From an uncultured Oscillospiraceae bacterium (GTDB lineage Bacteria; Bacillota; Clostridia; Oscillospirales; Ruminococcaceae): a stretch of 64,000 nt of DNA. The notes under the pieces are model-generated. The model saw only the letters and a program-made list of their open reading frames with translations, did no database searches and was not told the origin of the DNA. Below are positions 42,004 to 50,335 of the stretch, piece by piece. The DNA lies in contig CAKSEY010000003.1 in assembly GCA_934448295.1 (NCBI GenBank), positions 124,001 through 188,000 on the forward strand, written 5' to 3'. Position numbers and translations under genes: made by a program. Position 1 is the stretch's first letter. The number at the start of each line of letters is the position of its first letter.

Positions 42004-43197
42004 ATGGGTTTTTTCGATAAATTCAGAAAGAAGAAAAAGGAGGACGAGGATGAAAGCCTCCTCAATGAAGAACTCCAGGCTGAAACGGCTGACGGTGATA
42101 TTCCAGAAACCTGGGAGGACTCTCCGGAGCAGGCTCCCGAGACCGGTGAGCAGTACGAAGCAGAACAGCCCGAAGCCGAAGAAGTAACGGAGGAAGCTGA
42201 GGAAATCCCCCAGGCTGAGGAAGCCGAGGCTCCCGAGGAGCTTTACGAGGAGGAAGAAACCGGGTATTCCGAAGAGGAAGCACCTAAGAAAATCGGGTTC
42301 TTCGAGAAGCTGAAAAACGGGCTGAAAAAGACCAAGGACGGCTTCATGAGCAAGCTGGAGCTGCTGATGAACAGCTTCACGAAGATAGACGAGGACTTCT
42401 TTGACGAGCTGGAGGAAACGCTGATACTCTCCGATATCGGCGCGGAGACCTCCATGGAGATATGCGATCAGCTCCGCGCGGCGGTAAAGCGCACCGGAGC
42501 CACCGACCCGGCGGACGTGAAGAAGCTGCTGCGGGATATCATCTCCGAAATGCTCACCGGAGGAAACGAGCTGCGGCTCGACACAAAGCCCTCCGTTATC
42601 ATGGTGATCGGCGTTAACGGCGCGGGAAAGACCACCACAATAGGAAAGCTGGCGGCGAATTTAAAGTCCCAGGGCAAGAAGGTCATAGTTGCGGCGGCGG
42701 ATACGTTCCGCGCGGCGGCTATAGATCAGCTCAACGTGTGGACTGACCGCGCGGGTGTGGAGATAGTAAAGCACAGCGAGGGCAGCGACCCTGCCGCGGT
42801 GATTTTCGACGCGCTGACCGCCGCAAGGGCGCGCGGCGCGGACGTAGTCCTCTGCGACACCGCCGGGAGGCTCCACAACAAGAAGAACCTGATGGAGGAG
42901 CTGAAAAAGATAGCCCGCGTTATTTCCCGGGAGGTTCCGGACGCGTGCGTTGAAACTTTATTGGTTCTTGACGCGACTACTGGACAGAATGCAGTCAATC
43001 AGGCAAAACTTTTCAGTGAAAGTGCTGAAATTACGGGAATTGTCCTGACAAAGCTTGACGGAACCGCAAAAGGTGGTATAATAATACCTATAAAGAACGA
43101 ACTCGGCATACCCGTAAAGCTGGTCGGAGTCGGCGAAAAGATAGACGACCTCCAGCCGTTCGTGCCTGAGGATTATGTTCAGGCGCTGTTTGAATAA
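42004..43197 (+). CDS. ftsY: Signal recognition particle receptor FtsY
   Basis: 397 residues. FtsY receives SRP-ribosome complexes at the membrane. The first 95 residues are a highly acidic, Glu-rich A domain. The NG domain follows: G1 GVNGAGKTTTIGKLA, ADTFRAAAIDQL, G3 DTAGRL, G4/G5 region TKLDGTAKGG. GGAGGAAAT precedes the start. Codon choice changes over the last 140 codons toward A/T-ending codons, coinciding with an internal promoter-like sequence reading into the next gene. Confidence 0.96.
   Translation: MGFFDKFRKKKKEDEDESLLNEELQAETADGDIPETWEDSPEQAPETGEQYEAEQPEAEEVTEEAEEIPQAEEAEAPEELYEEEETGYSEEEAPKKIGFFEKLKNGLKKTKDGFMSKLELLMNSFTKIDEDFFDELEETLILSDIGAETSMEICDQLRAAVKRTGATDPADVKKLLRDIISEMLTGGNELRLDTKPSVIMVIGVNGAGKTTTIGKLAANLKSQGKKVIVAAADTFRAAAIDQLNVWTDRAGVEIVKHSEGSDPAAVIFDALTAARARGADVVLCDTAGRLHNKKNLMEELKKIARVISREVPDACVETLLVLDATTGQNAVNQAKLFSESAEITGIVLTKLDGTAKGGIIIPIKNELGIPVKLVGVGEKIDDLQPFVPEDYVQALFE
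43055..43082 (+). promoter_or_regulatory. Internal promoter in ftsY reading toward rdgB
   Basis: TTGACG, 16 bp, TATAAT inside the TKLDGTAKGG codons of ftsY. It would drive rdgB-yhbY-nadD-yqeK-rsfS independently of ftsY. Confidence 0.6.
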
Positions 43198-43256
43198 AAC
43201 CCTGACGGGTTTATAAATTGCGCCGCTGCGGCGCATAAAATTGGAAAGGAATTTTT

Positions 43257-43904
43257 ATGAAACATCTTCACAGATCCGGCGAAGAAAAACCTGCCGCCCC
43301 GCTGCCTGTCCGACAGAAATTGATAATCGCGTCAAACAATCAGGGCAAGATAAGGGAGTTCAGAAAGCTCCTGGAGCCCTACGGCTTCGACGTTATATCA
43401 ATGCGTGAGGCAGGCTTCACAGACGAGATAATCGAGGACGGCGACACCTTTGAGGAAAACGCCCACATCAAGGCGCGGGCGGTATTCGAGGCGACGAAGC
43501 TCCCGACGATAGCAGACGACAGCGGTCTTGAAATAGACTTCCTGAACGGCGCTCCCGGGATCTATTCCGCGAGATACGCCGGCGAGGGAGCCACCGATAA
43601 GGAGCTGTGCGAAAAAGTGCTGGAGGAGATGCACGGAGTATCCAGACCCCTGCGCGAAGCAAGGTTCGTGTGCTCCATATACTTCATCTACGCAGAGGAC
43701 GACGAGTATTCCGTAAACGGCACCATCGAGGGCTACATAGGCGACGAGATGGTGGGCGGCAAGGGCTTCGGCTACGACCCCATTTTCATGGTGGACGAGG
43801 ACAGGAGCATGGCGGAGCTCGACGAGGACGAGAAGAACAAAATAAGCCACCGCGCAAGGGCTTTCGAGCAGCTTGCGGAGATTTTAAAGGAGAAATTCGG
43901 TTAA
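43257..43904 (+). CDS. rdgB: Non-canonical purine NTP pyrophosphatase (RdgB/HAM1)
   Basis: 215 residues. It removes dITP, ITP and XTP from the nucleotide pool. Motifs: IIASNNQGKIREFRKLL, DDSGLEIDFLNGAPGIYSAR, GKGFGYDPIF and KISHRARAFEQL. The first 20 residues before the family core are extra and basic; the ATG after GGAAAGGAATTTT is the best start. The stop codon overlaps the yhbY start (TAATG). Two small hairpins lie in the 59-base gap after ftsY. Confidence 0.94.
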   Translation: MKHLHRSGEEKPAAPLPVRQKLIIASNNQGKIREFRKLLEPYGFDVISMREAGFTDEIIEDGDTFEENAHIKARAVFEATKLPTIADDSGLEIDFLNGAPGIYSARYAGEGATDKELCEKVLEEMHGVSRPLREARFVCSIYFIYAEDDEYSVNGTIEGYIGDEMVGGKGFGYDPIFMVDEDRSMAELDEDEKNKISHRARAFEQLAEILKEKFG

Positions 43905-44200
43905 TGCTGACCAGTAAACAGAGGGCACATCTGCGCTCCATCGCGCAGAGCTACAACACTATATTTTTCGTAGGAAAGCAGGGCATCGGCGAGGAGCTTG
44001 TAAAGCAGCTCGACGACGTGCTGAACAGCCGGGAGCTCATCAAGGTGGGCGTACAGGAGAACTGCGAGTTCACCGCGCGCGAGGCGGCAGACCAGATAGC
44101 GGAGCTGACAAAATCCGAGGTCGTTCAGGTCATCGGCAGGAAGTTCGTGCTGTGGCGCCGCAGCAAGGATCCCAAGAAGCGGGTGATAGAACTTGAGTGA
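43904..44200 (+). CDS. yhbY: YhbY-type RNA-binding (CRM domain) ribosome assembly protein
   Basis: 98 residues. CRM-domain proteins bind pre-50S particles. Typical features: MLTSKQRAHLRSIAQS, FVGKQGI (the G-K-x-G loop), LIKVGVQENCEFTAREAA and VQVIGRKFVLWRRS. Start overlaps the rdgB stop; stop overlaps the nadD start by 8 bases. Confidence 0.93.
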   Translation: MLTSKQRAHLRSIAQSYNTIFFVGKQGIGEELVKQLDDVLNSRELIKVGVQENCEFTAREAADQIAELTKSEVVQVIGRKFVLWRRSKDPKKRVIELE

Positions 44201-44792
44201 CAGCGTAAAAAAGACCGGCATATTCGGCGGAGCGTTCAACCCCGTGCACAACGGGCACGTCCGGCTGGCGGAGGAGGCGGTGAAGCAGCTAAAGCTGCGT
44301 AAATTACTGATAATCCCGACCTACGTTTCGCCGCACAAGCACACGCAGCTCCTGCCATACGAGGACAGGGCGGAGATGTGCCGCCGTGCCTTCGGGCATA
44401 TTCCCGGGGCGGAGGTCAGCGATATCGAGGTAAGGCTCGGCGGGACAAGCTATTCCATCAACACGATACGCGCGCTGAAGGAACTTTACCCGGACGAGAG
44501 CTTTTTCCTGCTCATCGGCGGGGATATGCTGTTCAGCTTCGACAAGTGGTACAGGTACGAGTCTATCTTGAAGGAGGTCAAGGTCTGCGCTGCGGCGCGG
44601 GACGGCGACAGCCTTGCGGATATGATGGAATACGCCAGCGAGCTGGGCAGGATAAAGGTGCTGCCGACCCAGGCGGTGGAGATGTCCTCCACCGAGGTGC
44701 GCGAAAAGGCGGCGGCAGGCGGGGATATCTCCGGAATGGTGCCGCAGGGAGTTGCGGAATATATCCGCGAAAAGGGATTGTACAGGGCTTGA
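44193..44792 (+). CDS. nadD: Nicotinate-nucleotide adenylyltransferase
   Basis: 199 residues, TTG start inside the yhbY stop region. NadD forms deamido-NAD from nicotinate mononucleotide and ATP. Nucleotidyltransferase motif GIFGGAFNPVHNGHVRLAE at the N-terminus and the second motif MSSTEVREKAA near residue 165. The order yhbY-nadD-yqeK-rsfS is conserved in Firmicutes and supports the call. Confidence 0.95.
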   Translation: MSDSVKKTGIFGGAFNPVHNGHVRLAEEAVKQLKLRKLLIIPTYVSPHKHTQLLPYEDRAEMCRRAFGHIPGAEVSDIEVRLGGTSYSINTIRALKELYPDESFFLLIGGDMLFSFDKWYRYESILKEVKVCAAARDGDSLADMMEYASELGRIKVLPTQAVEMSSTEVREKAAAGGDISGMVPQGVAEYIREKGLYRA

Positions 44793-44805
44793 CGGAGGCG
44801 GTATT

Positions 44806-45399
44806 TTGAGCAGATACAAGGAATTTGACGAGTATGAGAAGCTCATAAAGGAGCGGCTCTCGAAAAAGCGCTTCACGCACAGCATGAACGTTGCGGAGGC
44901 CTGCTACGACCTTGCGGAGAGATTCGGCGCGGACAAGAAGCGGTGCTATCTCGCGGGGCTACTGCACGACGTCATGAAGGAGGATCTCCCGGAGCGCCAG
45001 AAGCAGATGACCATTGAGAGCGGGCTGCGCCCCGACCCGGCGGAGGTGGACACTCCAGCGCTGTGGCACGCGGTGGCGGGCGCGGCTTACGTCCGGGACA
45101 AGCTGGGGATAACCGACGAGGAGATACTCACCGGCATACGCTTCCACACGATAGGCTGCGCCAAAATGACGCTGCTGGAAAAGATCGTGTACCTGGGGGA
45201 TATGATATCCGCCGAGAGAAGCTACAAGGACGTAGACCATTTCCGCAAGATATGCCATAACGATCTCAACAAGGCGATGGCGGTGGCGCTTGCCTACAAC
45301 ATAATGGACGTCTGCCGCAAATGCGGACATATCCCGCACTATACCTTTGAAGCATACAACTACTATCTCAAATACAATAAGGACAAGGAGATCTTATGA
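44806..45399 (+). CDS. yqeK: HD-domain diadenosine tetraphosphatase YqeK
   Basis: 197 residues from a TTG start preceded by GGAGG; the frame extends further upstream into nadD but without a ribosome site. HD-domain metal ligands: FTHSMNVAEACYDLAE, LAGLLHDVMKE, HAVAGAAYV, and the YqeK block IVYLGDMISAERSYKDV. YqeK proteins split diadenosine tetraphosphate symmetrically. Overlaps rsfS by 4 bases (ATGA). Confidence 0.93.
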   Translation: MSRYKEFDEYEKLIKERLSKKRFTHSMNVAEACYDLAERFGADKKRCYLAGLLHDVMKEDLPERQKQMTIESGLRPDPAEVDTPALWHAVAGAAYVRDKLGITDEEILTGIRFHTIGCAKMTLLEKIVYLGDMISAERSYKDVDHFRKICHNDLNKAMAVALAYNIMDVCRKCGHIPHYTFEAYNYYLKYNKDKEIL

Positions 45400-45752
45400 C
45401 AGACAGAGAAGAACTTGAAATTGCCGTAAAGGCGCTTGATTCCAAGAAAGCTATGAAGATCACCGCGCTGAAGGTCGAGGATCTCACTATCCTCGCGAAT
45501 TACTTCGTTATAGCCTCCGCCTCCAGTACAACGCAGGTAAAGGCGCTGGCGGACGAGGTGGAATTCCAGCTCGGCGAGAAGGGCGTGAAGCCCCGCAGCG
45601 TTGAGGGATACCAGAGCCAGACGTGGATAATCCTCGACTACTACGACGTGATGGTGCACGTTTTCCTGGAGGAGACCCGCGATTTCTACCAGCTTGAGCG
45701 CCTATGGGCGGACGGCACCCTGGTGGATATTTCACATCTTATCAAGGAATAA
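45396..45752 (+). CDS. rsfS: Ribosomal silencing factor RsfS
   Basis: 118 residues. RsfS binds L14 on the 50S subunit and blocks subunit joining during starvation. DUF143 hallmarks: LTILANYFVIASASSTTQVK, VEGYQSQTWIILDYYDVMVH and FYQLERLWADGT. Last gene of the rdgB-rsfS run. No clear terminator is seen after it. Confidence 0.95.
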   Translation: MTDREELEIAVKALDSKKAMKITALKVEDLTILANYFVIASASSTTQVKALADEVEFQLGEKGVKPRSVEGYQSQTWIILDYYDVMVHVFLEETRDFYQLERLWADGTLVDISHLIKE

Positions 45753-45841
45753 TTGTATACTGCAAAATATCCCGAAACCGTCCGGCGGAATTGTGCAAAA
45801 TCACGAAAATGCAAAAAAACGTATAAATTTTGGATAACTGC

Positions 45842-45870
45842 TTGACAAATCCGGGTGTTTGCGATATAAT
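45842..45870 (+). promoter_or_regulatory. Consensus promoter of rpsU
   Basis: TTGACA, 17 bp, TATAAT, 75 bases before the rpsU start. Confidence 0.92.
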
Positions 45871-45945
45871 TATTTATATACTTTTTGTATAACTACTATA
45901 AAATGTAGATAACCTATGCCTTATGGCAAAGGGAGGGAAATATAG

Positions 45946-46119
45946 ATGGCAGAAATTCGTCTTGGCAAAAATGAATCTCTTGACACCGCGCTCAAGCGGT
46001 TCAAGCGTTCATGCGCAAGGGACGGCGTTCTTGCTGAGGTTCGTAAAAGAGAGCATTACGAAAAGCCTTCGGTAAAACGTAAAAAGAAGTCCGAAGCTGC
46101 TCGTAAGCGCAAGTTCTGA
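45946..46119 (+). CDS. rpsU: Ribosomal protein S21
   Basis: 57 residues, a gene too short for a usual length cutoff. It begins MAEIRLGKNESLDTALKRFK and continues with SCARDGVLAEVRKREHYEKP and a Lys/Arg-rich tail ending RKRKF, the classic S21 pattern. GGGAGGGAAATATAG precedes the ATG. It has its own promoter and terminator. S21 sits near the anti-Shine-Dalgarno end of 16S rRNA. Confidence 0.97.
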   Translation: MAEIRLGKNESLDTALKRFKRSCARDGVLAEVRKREHYEKPSVKRKKKSEAARKRKF

Positions 46120-46156
46120 TTTTACTGAACTAAGTGCGACTAAAACACAACGGTTG

Positions 46157-46191
46157 AACCGGGCAGGGCTCCTGTCCGGTTTAATTGTCTT
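46157..46191 (+). terminator. Intrinsic terminator of rpsU
   Basis: AACCGGGCAGG and CCTGTCCGGTT arms around GCT (one wobble pair), followed by TAATTGTCTTTT. Confidence 0.75.
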
Positions 46192-46206
46192 TTGAGGAGG
46201 AAACTC

Positions 46207-46707
46207 ATGCTGTTTAAGCCGACCTTCTGGCTGAAAAGCGTTTTGCAGATAGACGAGGATTTCCTGCGCAGAAACGGAGTTAAGGCGCTCGTCCTTGATA
46301 TGGACAACACCCTCTCCATGCACGGCAATCCCGCCGCCGAGGACGGCGTGAACGAATGGCTCGACAAAATGCGCGGGCTTGGCGTGAAAATGCGCGTGGT
46401 GTCCAACAACACGAATAAGCGCGTGGCTCCGCTGGCGGCAATGCTGGGGCTGGAGTTCACCGCAAACGGCGCAAAGCCGCTGACCTTCGGCGTGAACCGC
46501 GCCGTTAAGGCTATGGGAGTCGGGAAGTCCGAGACGCTCGTGGTGGGCGACCAGATCTTCACCGATGTTATGGCGGGGAATCTCGCCGGGATACGCACAG
46601 TTCTGGTGGAGCCGTTCCACCTTGAAAAGACGTGGACGTTCCGGCTGAAGCGCCGTATCGAGAGCGTTGTGTTCCACAGGGATTATTCGAAGCTGGAGGA
46701 GAAGTAA
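46207..46707 (+). CDS. yqeG: YqeG-family HAD phosphatase
   Basis: 166 residues. HAD motifs: nucleophile LVLDMDNTLSM, motif II VVSNNTNKRVAPL, and motif IV VVGDQIFTDVMAGN. The family (HAD subfamily IIIA) includes mitochondrial phosphatidylglycerophosphatase relatives; the bacterial YqeG substrate is not firmly known. Start is the ATG after GAGGAGGAAACTC. The next gene begins directly after the stop codon. Confidence 0.9.
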   Translation: MLFKPTFWLKSVLQIDEDFLRRNGVKALVLDMDNTLSMHGNPAAEDGVNEWLDKMRGLGVKMRVVSNNTNKRVAPLAAMLGLEFTANGAKPLTFGVNRAVKAMGVGKSETLVVGDQIFTDVMAGNLAGIRTVLVEPFHLEKTWTFRLKRRIESVVFHRDYSKLEEK

Positions 46708-47550
46708 ATGGGTATTTCATTCGGGCCGGGAGGAAACGGCGAGAGCTGGGGAAAACGCAAGTTCCCAGAACAGCTTCCGGAGTACCTCAAAGGGCTGGGG
46801 CTGAATGGCTATGAGATAGAATGCGGCAGGGGAGTGCGGCTTTCCGAGAAAACTCCCGCGCTGCTTCCGGGGCTGGCTCAGGAGCACGGTATCTATGTGA
46901 CGCTGCACGCGCCGTATTTCATTTCGCTGTCCTCAGTGACGGAGGAAACGCGGCTGAAAAGCGTTGAGTACATCCTCCAGTCGGCGCAGGCGGCTCATTC
47001 CGTTGGCGCAAGGAAGATAGTGGTGCACAGCGGGAGCTGCTCCAAAATGACCCGGGAGCAGGCGACCGAGCTTGCAAAGGACACGCTCAGGATCGCGCAG
47101 GCGCGGCTGGATTCCGAGGGGCTTTCCGACATCATCATCTGCCCGGAGACCATGGGCAAGGTGAACCAGCTCGGCACGCTGGAGGAGGTACTGGAGCTGT
47201 GCGGCGTGGACGAAAGATTCCTGCCGACGGTGGATTTCGGGCACCTCTACGCGCGCACGCACGGCGGCATAACCTGCCGCGAGGACTACGCGCGCATGCT
47301 CGACCTCATCGCGGACAAGCTCGGCACGGAGCGCCTGAATAATATGCACATCCATTTCAGCCGGATTGAGTTCACGGACGGCGGCGAGAAGAAGCACCTC
47401 ACCTTTGAGGACGCGCAGTTCGGCCCGGAGTATCAGCCGCTAATGCAGGAGATACACGACCGGAAAATGCAGCCCTCCATAATCTGCGAATCCGCAGGCA
47501 CCCAGGCGGAGGACGCCGCAGAAATGAAACGTTACTTCGAATCGCTGTAA
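46708..47550 (+). CDS. Endonuclease IV-like TIM-barrel protein
   Basis: 280 residues. The metal-binding pattern of AP endonuclease family 2 is mostly kept: LHAPYFISLSS, VVHSGSCS, ICPETMGK, TVDFGHLYAR, NNMHIHFSR and ICESAGT. The usual D-x-H pair late in Nfo (VDRHENIG-like) is not present; the segment reads GGEKKHLTFED instead. It also lacks the GxHVS N-terminus. It may be a repair endonuclease or a sugar-isomerase-like relative. Starts at the codon after the yqeG stop and precedes an unknown gene by 10 bases. Confidence 0.8.
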   Translation: MGISFGPGGNGESWGKRKFPEQLPEYLKGLGLNGYEIECGRGVRLSEKTPALLPGLAQEHGIYVTLHAPYFISLSSVTEETRLKSVEYILQSAQAAHSVGARKIVVHSGSCSKMTREQATELAKDTLRIAQARLDSEGLSDIIICPETMGKVNQLGTLEEVLELCGVDERFLPTVDFGHLYARTHGGITCREDYARMLDLIADKLGTERLNNMHIHFSRIEFTDGGEKKHLTFEDAQFGPEYQPLMQEIHDRKMQPSIICESAGTQAEDAAEMKRYFESL

Positions 47551-47560
47551 AGGAGAGGAC

Positions 47561-48631
47561 ATGAACTGCCTATATCAGAGCCTATATCAGAGCCAGGAAA
47601 CCGGCGATGTGATACGCTGCATAAATCAGCAGATACTGTGTTATATCACGGCATGCGACAGGGAGCAGCACATGCTCAACGCCGCAGAGGACGCAATAAC
47701 GACATATCTTATCCCAAAGGTGGAGGAAATGCTCGTAAAGGACAGCATGGAAGGCGGGGAGCACTCCATGTCCCGCAGGTTGCACCAGGGACAGCAGGGG
47801 CTGTTTTACAACGGCAATGCCTATATCGTTAATTATCAGTTCGCCAAGGGCGTTATGTGCGATTTCTACCGCGAGGCGGGGATAATACCGATAGAGTGCG
47901 CTCAAAGCGTGAACTACGAGGGTGACAGGCTGCTCAGCATGGCGCAGGACCTTGACAGCGACATGTCCGGCAGTGATTTCGTCAGAAAATACAAACGCAA
48001 TATCCCGTTTAAGCACAGGGACTATCTGATGCACGGGCTGGGGCTTTCGCTGCAGAGAGTCGCGGAGAACGGCTTTCAGGTCAGCGAGCTTGTCGATGTT
48101 TATGCGTTTCAGCACGGGGTTTCATTCTGGGTAACTGCCGACAAGAAGATCATGGACAACGCAATGTACGTGTTCATCGGCTGGAACAGGCAGGCGCTCG
48201 ACATGTCAAAGCCAATGCTGGAAGACGGCAGGCTGGTTGTCGGCGGTCAGGAGGTCAGGCGGTACGATATCGTTTATGAGTTCAGCCTGGTGGATCCGAA
48301 GCGTTCCAGCGAACAGATGAAGCTTAAGGCAAGTGTAGACCTGGTTTTCGAGATTCTGGACAACAGCAGGCATGTGCGGAATATAACCGTCGATTTCACC
48401 CCGGAGGAATCCGCGAAGATCACCGAAATGATGAAGCGGCTGTATTTCCCGGCTGATATGCCGGTGAAGCCGCATAAAGTCCCGGTGACTATCGGTCAGG
48501 AGTTCCTCGACAACTATTACTTAGAATATGGCACACTGGAGCAGAAAAAGGCGGTAGAGGAAAAGTGGGCTTCCACGGACGCGGGTTACAGGCATATCCT
48601 TGAACTGAACGCGCGCAACCGCGGCAAATGA
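47561..48631 (+). CDS. Uncharacterised cytoplasmic protein in the aroQ run
   Basis: 356 residues, no signal peptide or membrane segment and no family motif that I recognise. Predicted mixed alpha/beta with a long N-terminal helix (ACDREQHMLNAAEDAITTYL). It begins with a tandem 12-base duplication (CCTATATCAGAG twice), which gives LYQSLYQS at residues 4-11. AAAGGAGAGGAC precedes the start. It lies in a tight + strand run between the endonuclease-like gene and aroQ. Confidence 0.7.
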   Translation: MNCLYQSLYQSQETGDVIRCINQQILCYITACDREQHMLNAAEDAITTYLIPKVEEMLVKDSMEGGEHSMSRRLHQGQQGLFYNGNAYIVNYQFAKGVMCDFYREAGIIPIECAQSVNYEGDRLLSMAQDLDSDMSGSDFVRKYKRNIPFKHRDYLMHGLGLSLQRVAENGFQVSELVDVYAFQHGVSFWVTADKKIMDNAMYVFIGWNRQALDMSKPMLEDGRLVVGGQEVRRYDIVYEFSLVDPKRSSEQMKLKASVDLVFEILDNSRHVRNITVDFTPEESAKITEMMKRLYFPADMPVKPHKVPVTIGQEFLDNYYLEYGTLEQKKAVEEKWASTDAGYRHILELNARNRGK

Positions 48632-48650
48632 TTTCACAGGGGGTAATCGC

Positions 48651-49097
48651 ATGAAGAAAATACTAATTATGAACGGCCCGAATCTGAATCTTCTGGGCGA
48701 GCGCGAGCCGAATATCTACGGTCATGAAACGCTGAACTCCATCAACGACGTGATAGACGAGAAGGCGCGCTCCATGGGATACGAGCCGGTGTTCTTCCAG
48801 AGCAATTCCGAGGGTTCGCTCATCGACAGGCTGCACGAATCACGCATGGACTGCGCGGGGGTCATTCTAAACGCAGGAGCCTACACGCATTACAGCTACG
48901 CTATCCGGGACGCTATTTCGGCTATAAAGATACCGGTCATCGAAGTCCATCTCTCCAACGTGAACGGCCGCGACGAATTCCGCAAGACCTCCGTTATCGC
49001 GCCGGTATGCAGGGGAACTATCGCGGGCTTCGGCAGCTTCAGCTACATTCTGGCGCTGTACGCGCTGGACAACATTCTGGGAGGCGCAAATGAATAA
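48651..49097 (+). CDS. aroQ: 3-dehydroquinate dehydratase, type II
   Basis: 148 residues. It dehydrates 3-dehydroquinate in the shikimate pathway. MNGPNLNLLGEREPNIYG at the N-terminus, QSNSEGSLIDRLHE, catalytic region ILNAGAYTHYSYAIRDA, and EVHLSNVNGRDEFRKTSV are diagnostic. AGGGGGTAATCGC precedes the start. It overlaps the following peptidase gene by 8 bases, the conserved aroQ-pepP-efp order of Firmicutes. Confidence 0.97.
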   Translation: MKKILIMNGPNLNLLGEREPNIYGHETLNSINDVIDEKARSMGYEPVFFQSNSEGSLIDRLHESRMDCAGVILNAGAYTHYSYAIRDAISAIKIPVIEVHLSNVNGRDEFRKTSVIAPVCRGTIAGFGSFSYILALYALDNILGGANE

Positions 49098-50160
49098 TAT
49101 CGAGCGGCTCCAGAAAATGCTCCCGGCGGATAACTGCGCGGCGCTCATCACCTCGGACGTCAGCAGGCGGTATTTCTGCGGGTTCAAGTCCTCGGCGGGA
49201 GTTATCCTCGTGACAAAGGAGCAGGGGTATCTTATCATAGATTCACGCTACTTCGACAAGGCAAAGCAGCGCGTCACCGACTGCCGCGTCATGCTGCTGG
49301 AGGACATGAAAACCCAGCTTTCCGAGCTGCTGCTGAAGCACAATATACGCTCCCTCATGCTGGAGAGCGATTACATGACCCTGACCGAGTTCGCGGACTA
49401 CCGCGAGAAGCTGCATTTCGTGGAGCTTGACCCCTCGCCGGAGCTGTCGCAGTTCATCTGGGATATGCGCATAATCAAGTCCGGCGAAGAGGTGGAGCTT
49501 ATCGTGAAGGCGCAGCGCATTGCGGAAAAGGCGTTCGAGCGGCTCATCGACAACATCAGCCGGGACATGACCGAAAAGCAGGTCGCGGCTCTGCTGAACT
49601 ACTACATGATGGACTGCGGCGCGGACGACCTCTCGTTCGAGACTATTGCGGCTTCCGGCGTGAATTCCGCTTCGCCGCACGCCGTCCCGACGGACAAGAA
49701 GCTCTGCGAGGGCGATTTCCTGACGCTGGATTTCGGCGCGGTGGTGGACAGCTACCACAGCGATATGACGAGGACCCTCGCGGTAGGGCAGGTTTCCCCG
49801 GAGATGGAGAAGCTCTACAACGCCGTGTACTACGCGAATCAGGACGGTATCAAGGCGGTGAAGCCCGGAATAAACGGCAAGGTGGTCGACAGCGTTGCAA
49901 GGGCGACCCTGGCGGCGTGGGGCGGCTACGACAGGTACTTCGGGCACGGTCTGGGTCACGGGGTGGGTCTGGAGATACACGAGCAGCCTACGCTCTCACA
50001 GCGCAGCCGCTCAATGCTGAAGCCCGGCATGATAGTCACCGTGGAGCCGGGAGCTTATATCTCCGGTAAGTTTGGCGTGAGAATAGAAGATATGGTAGTT
50101 GTTACAGAAAATGGCTGCGATGTTCTCACAAAATCAACAAAAAACCTTATTCACATATAA
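49090..50160 (+). CDS. Xaa-Pro aminopeptidase-like M24 metallopeptidase
   Basis: 356 residues. Creatinase-like N-terminal domain (1-130) and the pita-bread catalytic domain with all metal ligands: LDFGAVVDSYHSDMTRT (two Asp), FGHGLGHGVGLEIHEQP (His), VTVEPGAYI (Glu) and GVRIEDMVVV (Glu). It removes the first residue from peptides with proline second. aroQ upstream and efp downstream are its usual neighbours. Confidence 0.94.
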   Translation: MNNIERLQKMLPADNCAALITSDVSRRYFCGFKSSAGVILVTKEQGYLIIDSRYFDKAKQRVTDCRVMLLEDMKTQLSELLLKHNIRSLMLESDYMTLTEFADYREKLHFVELDPSPELSQFIWDMRIIKSGEEVELIVKAQRIAEKAFERLIDNISRDMTEKQVAALLNYYMMDCGADDLSFETIAASGVNSASPHAVPTDKKLCEGDFLTLDFGAVVDSYHSDMTRTLAVGQVSPEMEKLYNAVYYANQDGIKAVKPGINGKVVDSVARATLAAWGGYDRYFGHGLGHGVGLEIHEQPTLSQRSRSMLKPGMIVTVEPGAYISGKFGVRIEDMVVVTENGCDVLTKSTKNLIHI

Positions 50161-50186
50161 TTTTTCAATTTTTTCTCAAAAAGGGC

Positions 50187-50215
50187 TTGAAAAATCGCGC
50201 GAAATAGGGTACAAT
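50187..50215 (+). promoter_or_regulatory. Promoter of efp
   Basis: TTGAAA, 17 bp, TACAAT; leader of about 115 bases to the efp start. Confidence 0.8.
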
Positions 50216-50335
50216 AATAAAGATAGATTTAGACGGACGGGCTTTCCAGAAAAAGGGTACCCTCCGGATAAACGGCGCGGATTATTTTGAGACAGGCGCC
50301 GTATAAATACTAACAATAATTGGAGGTTCCCTACT

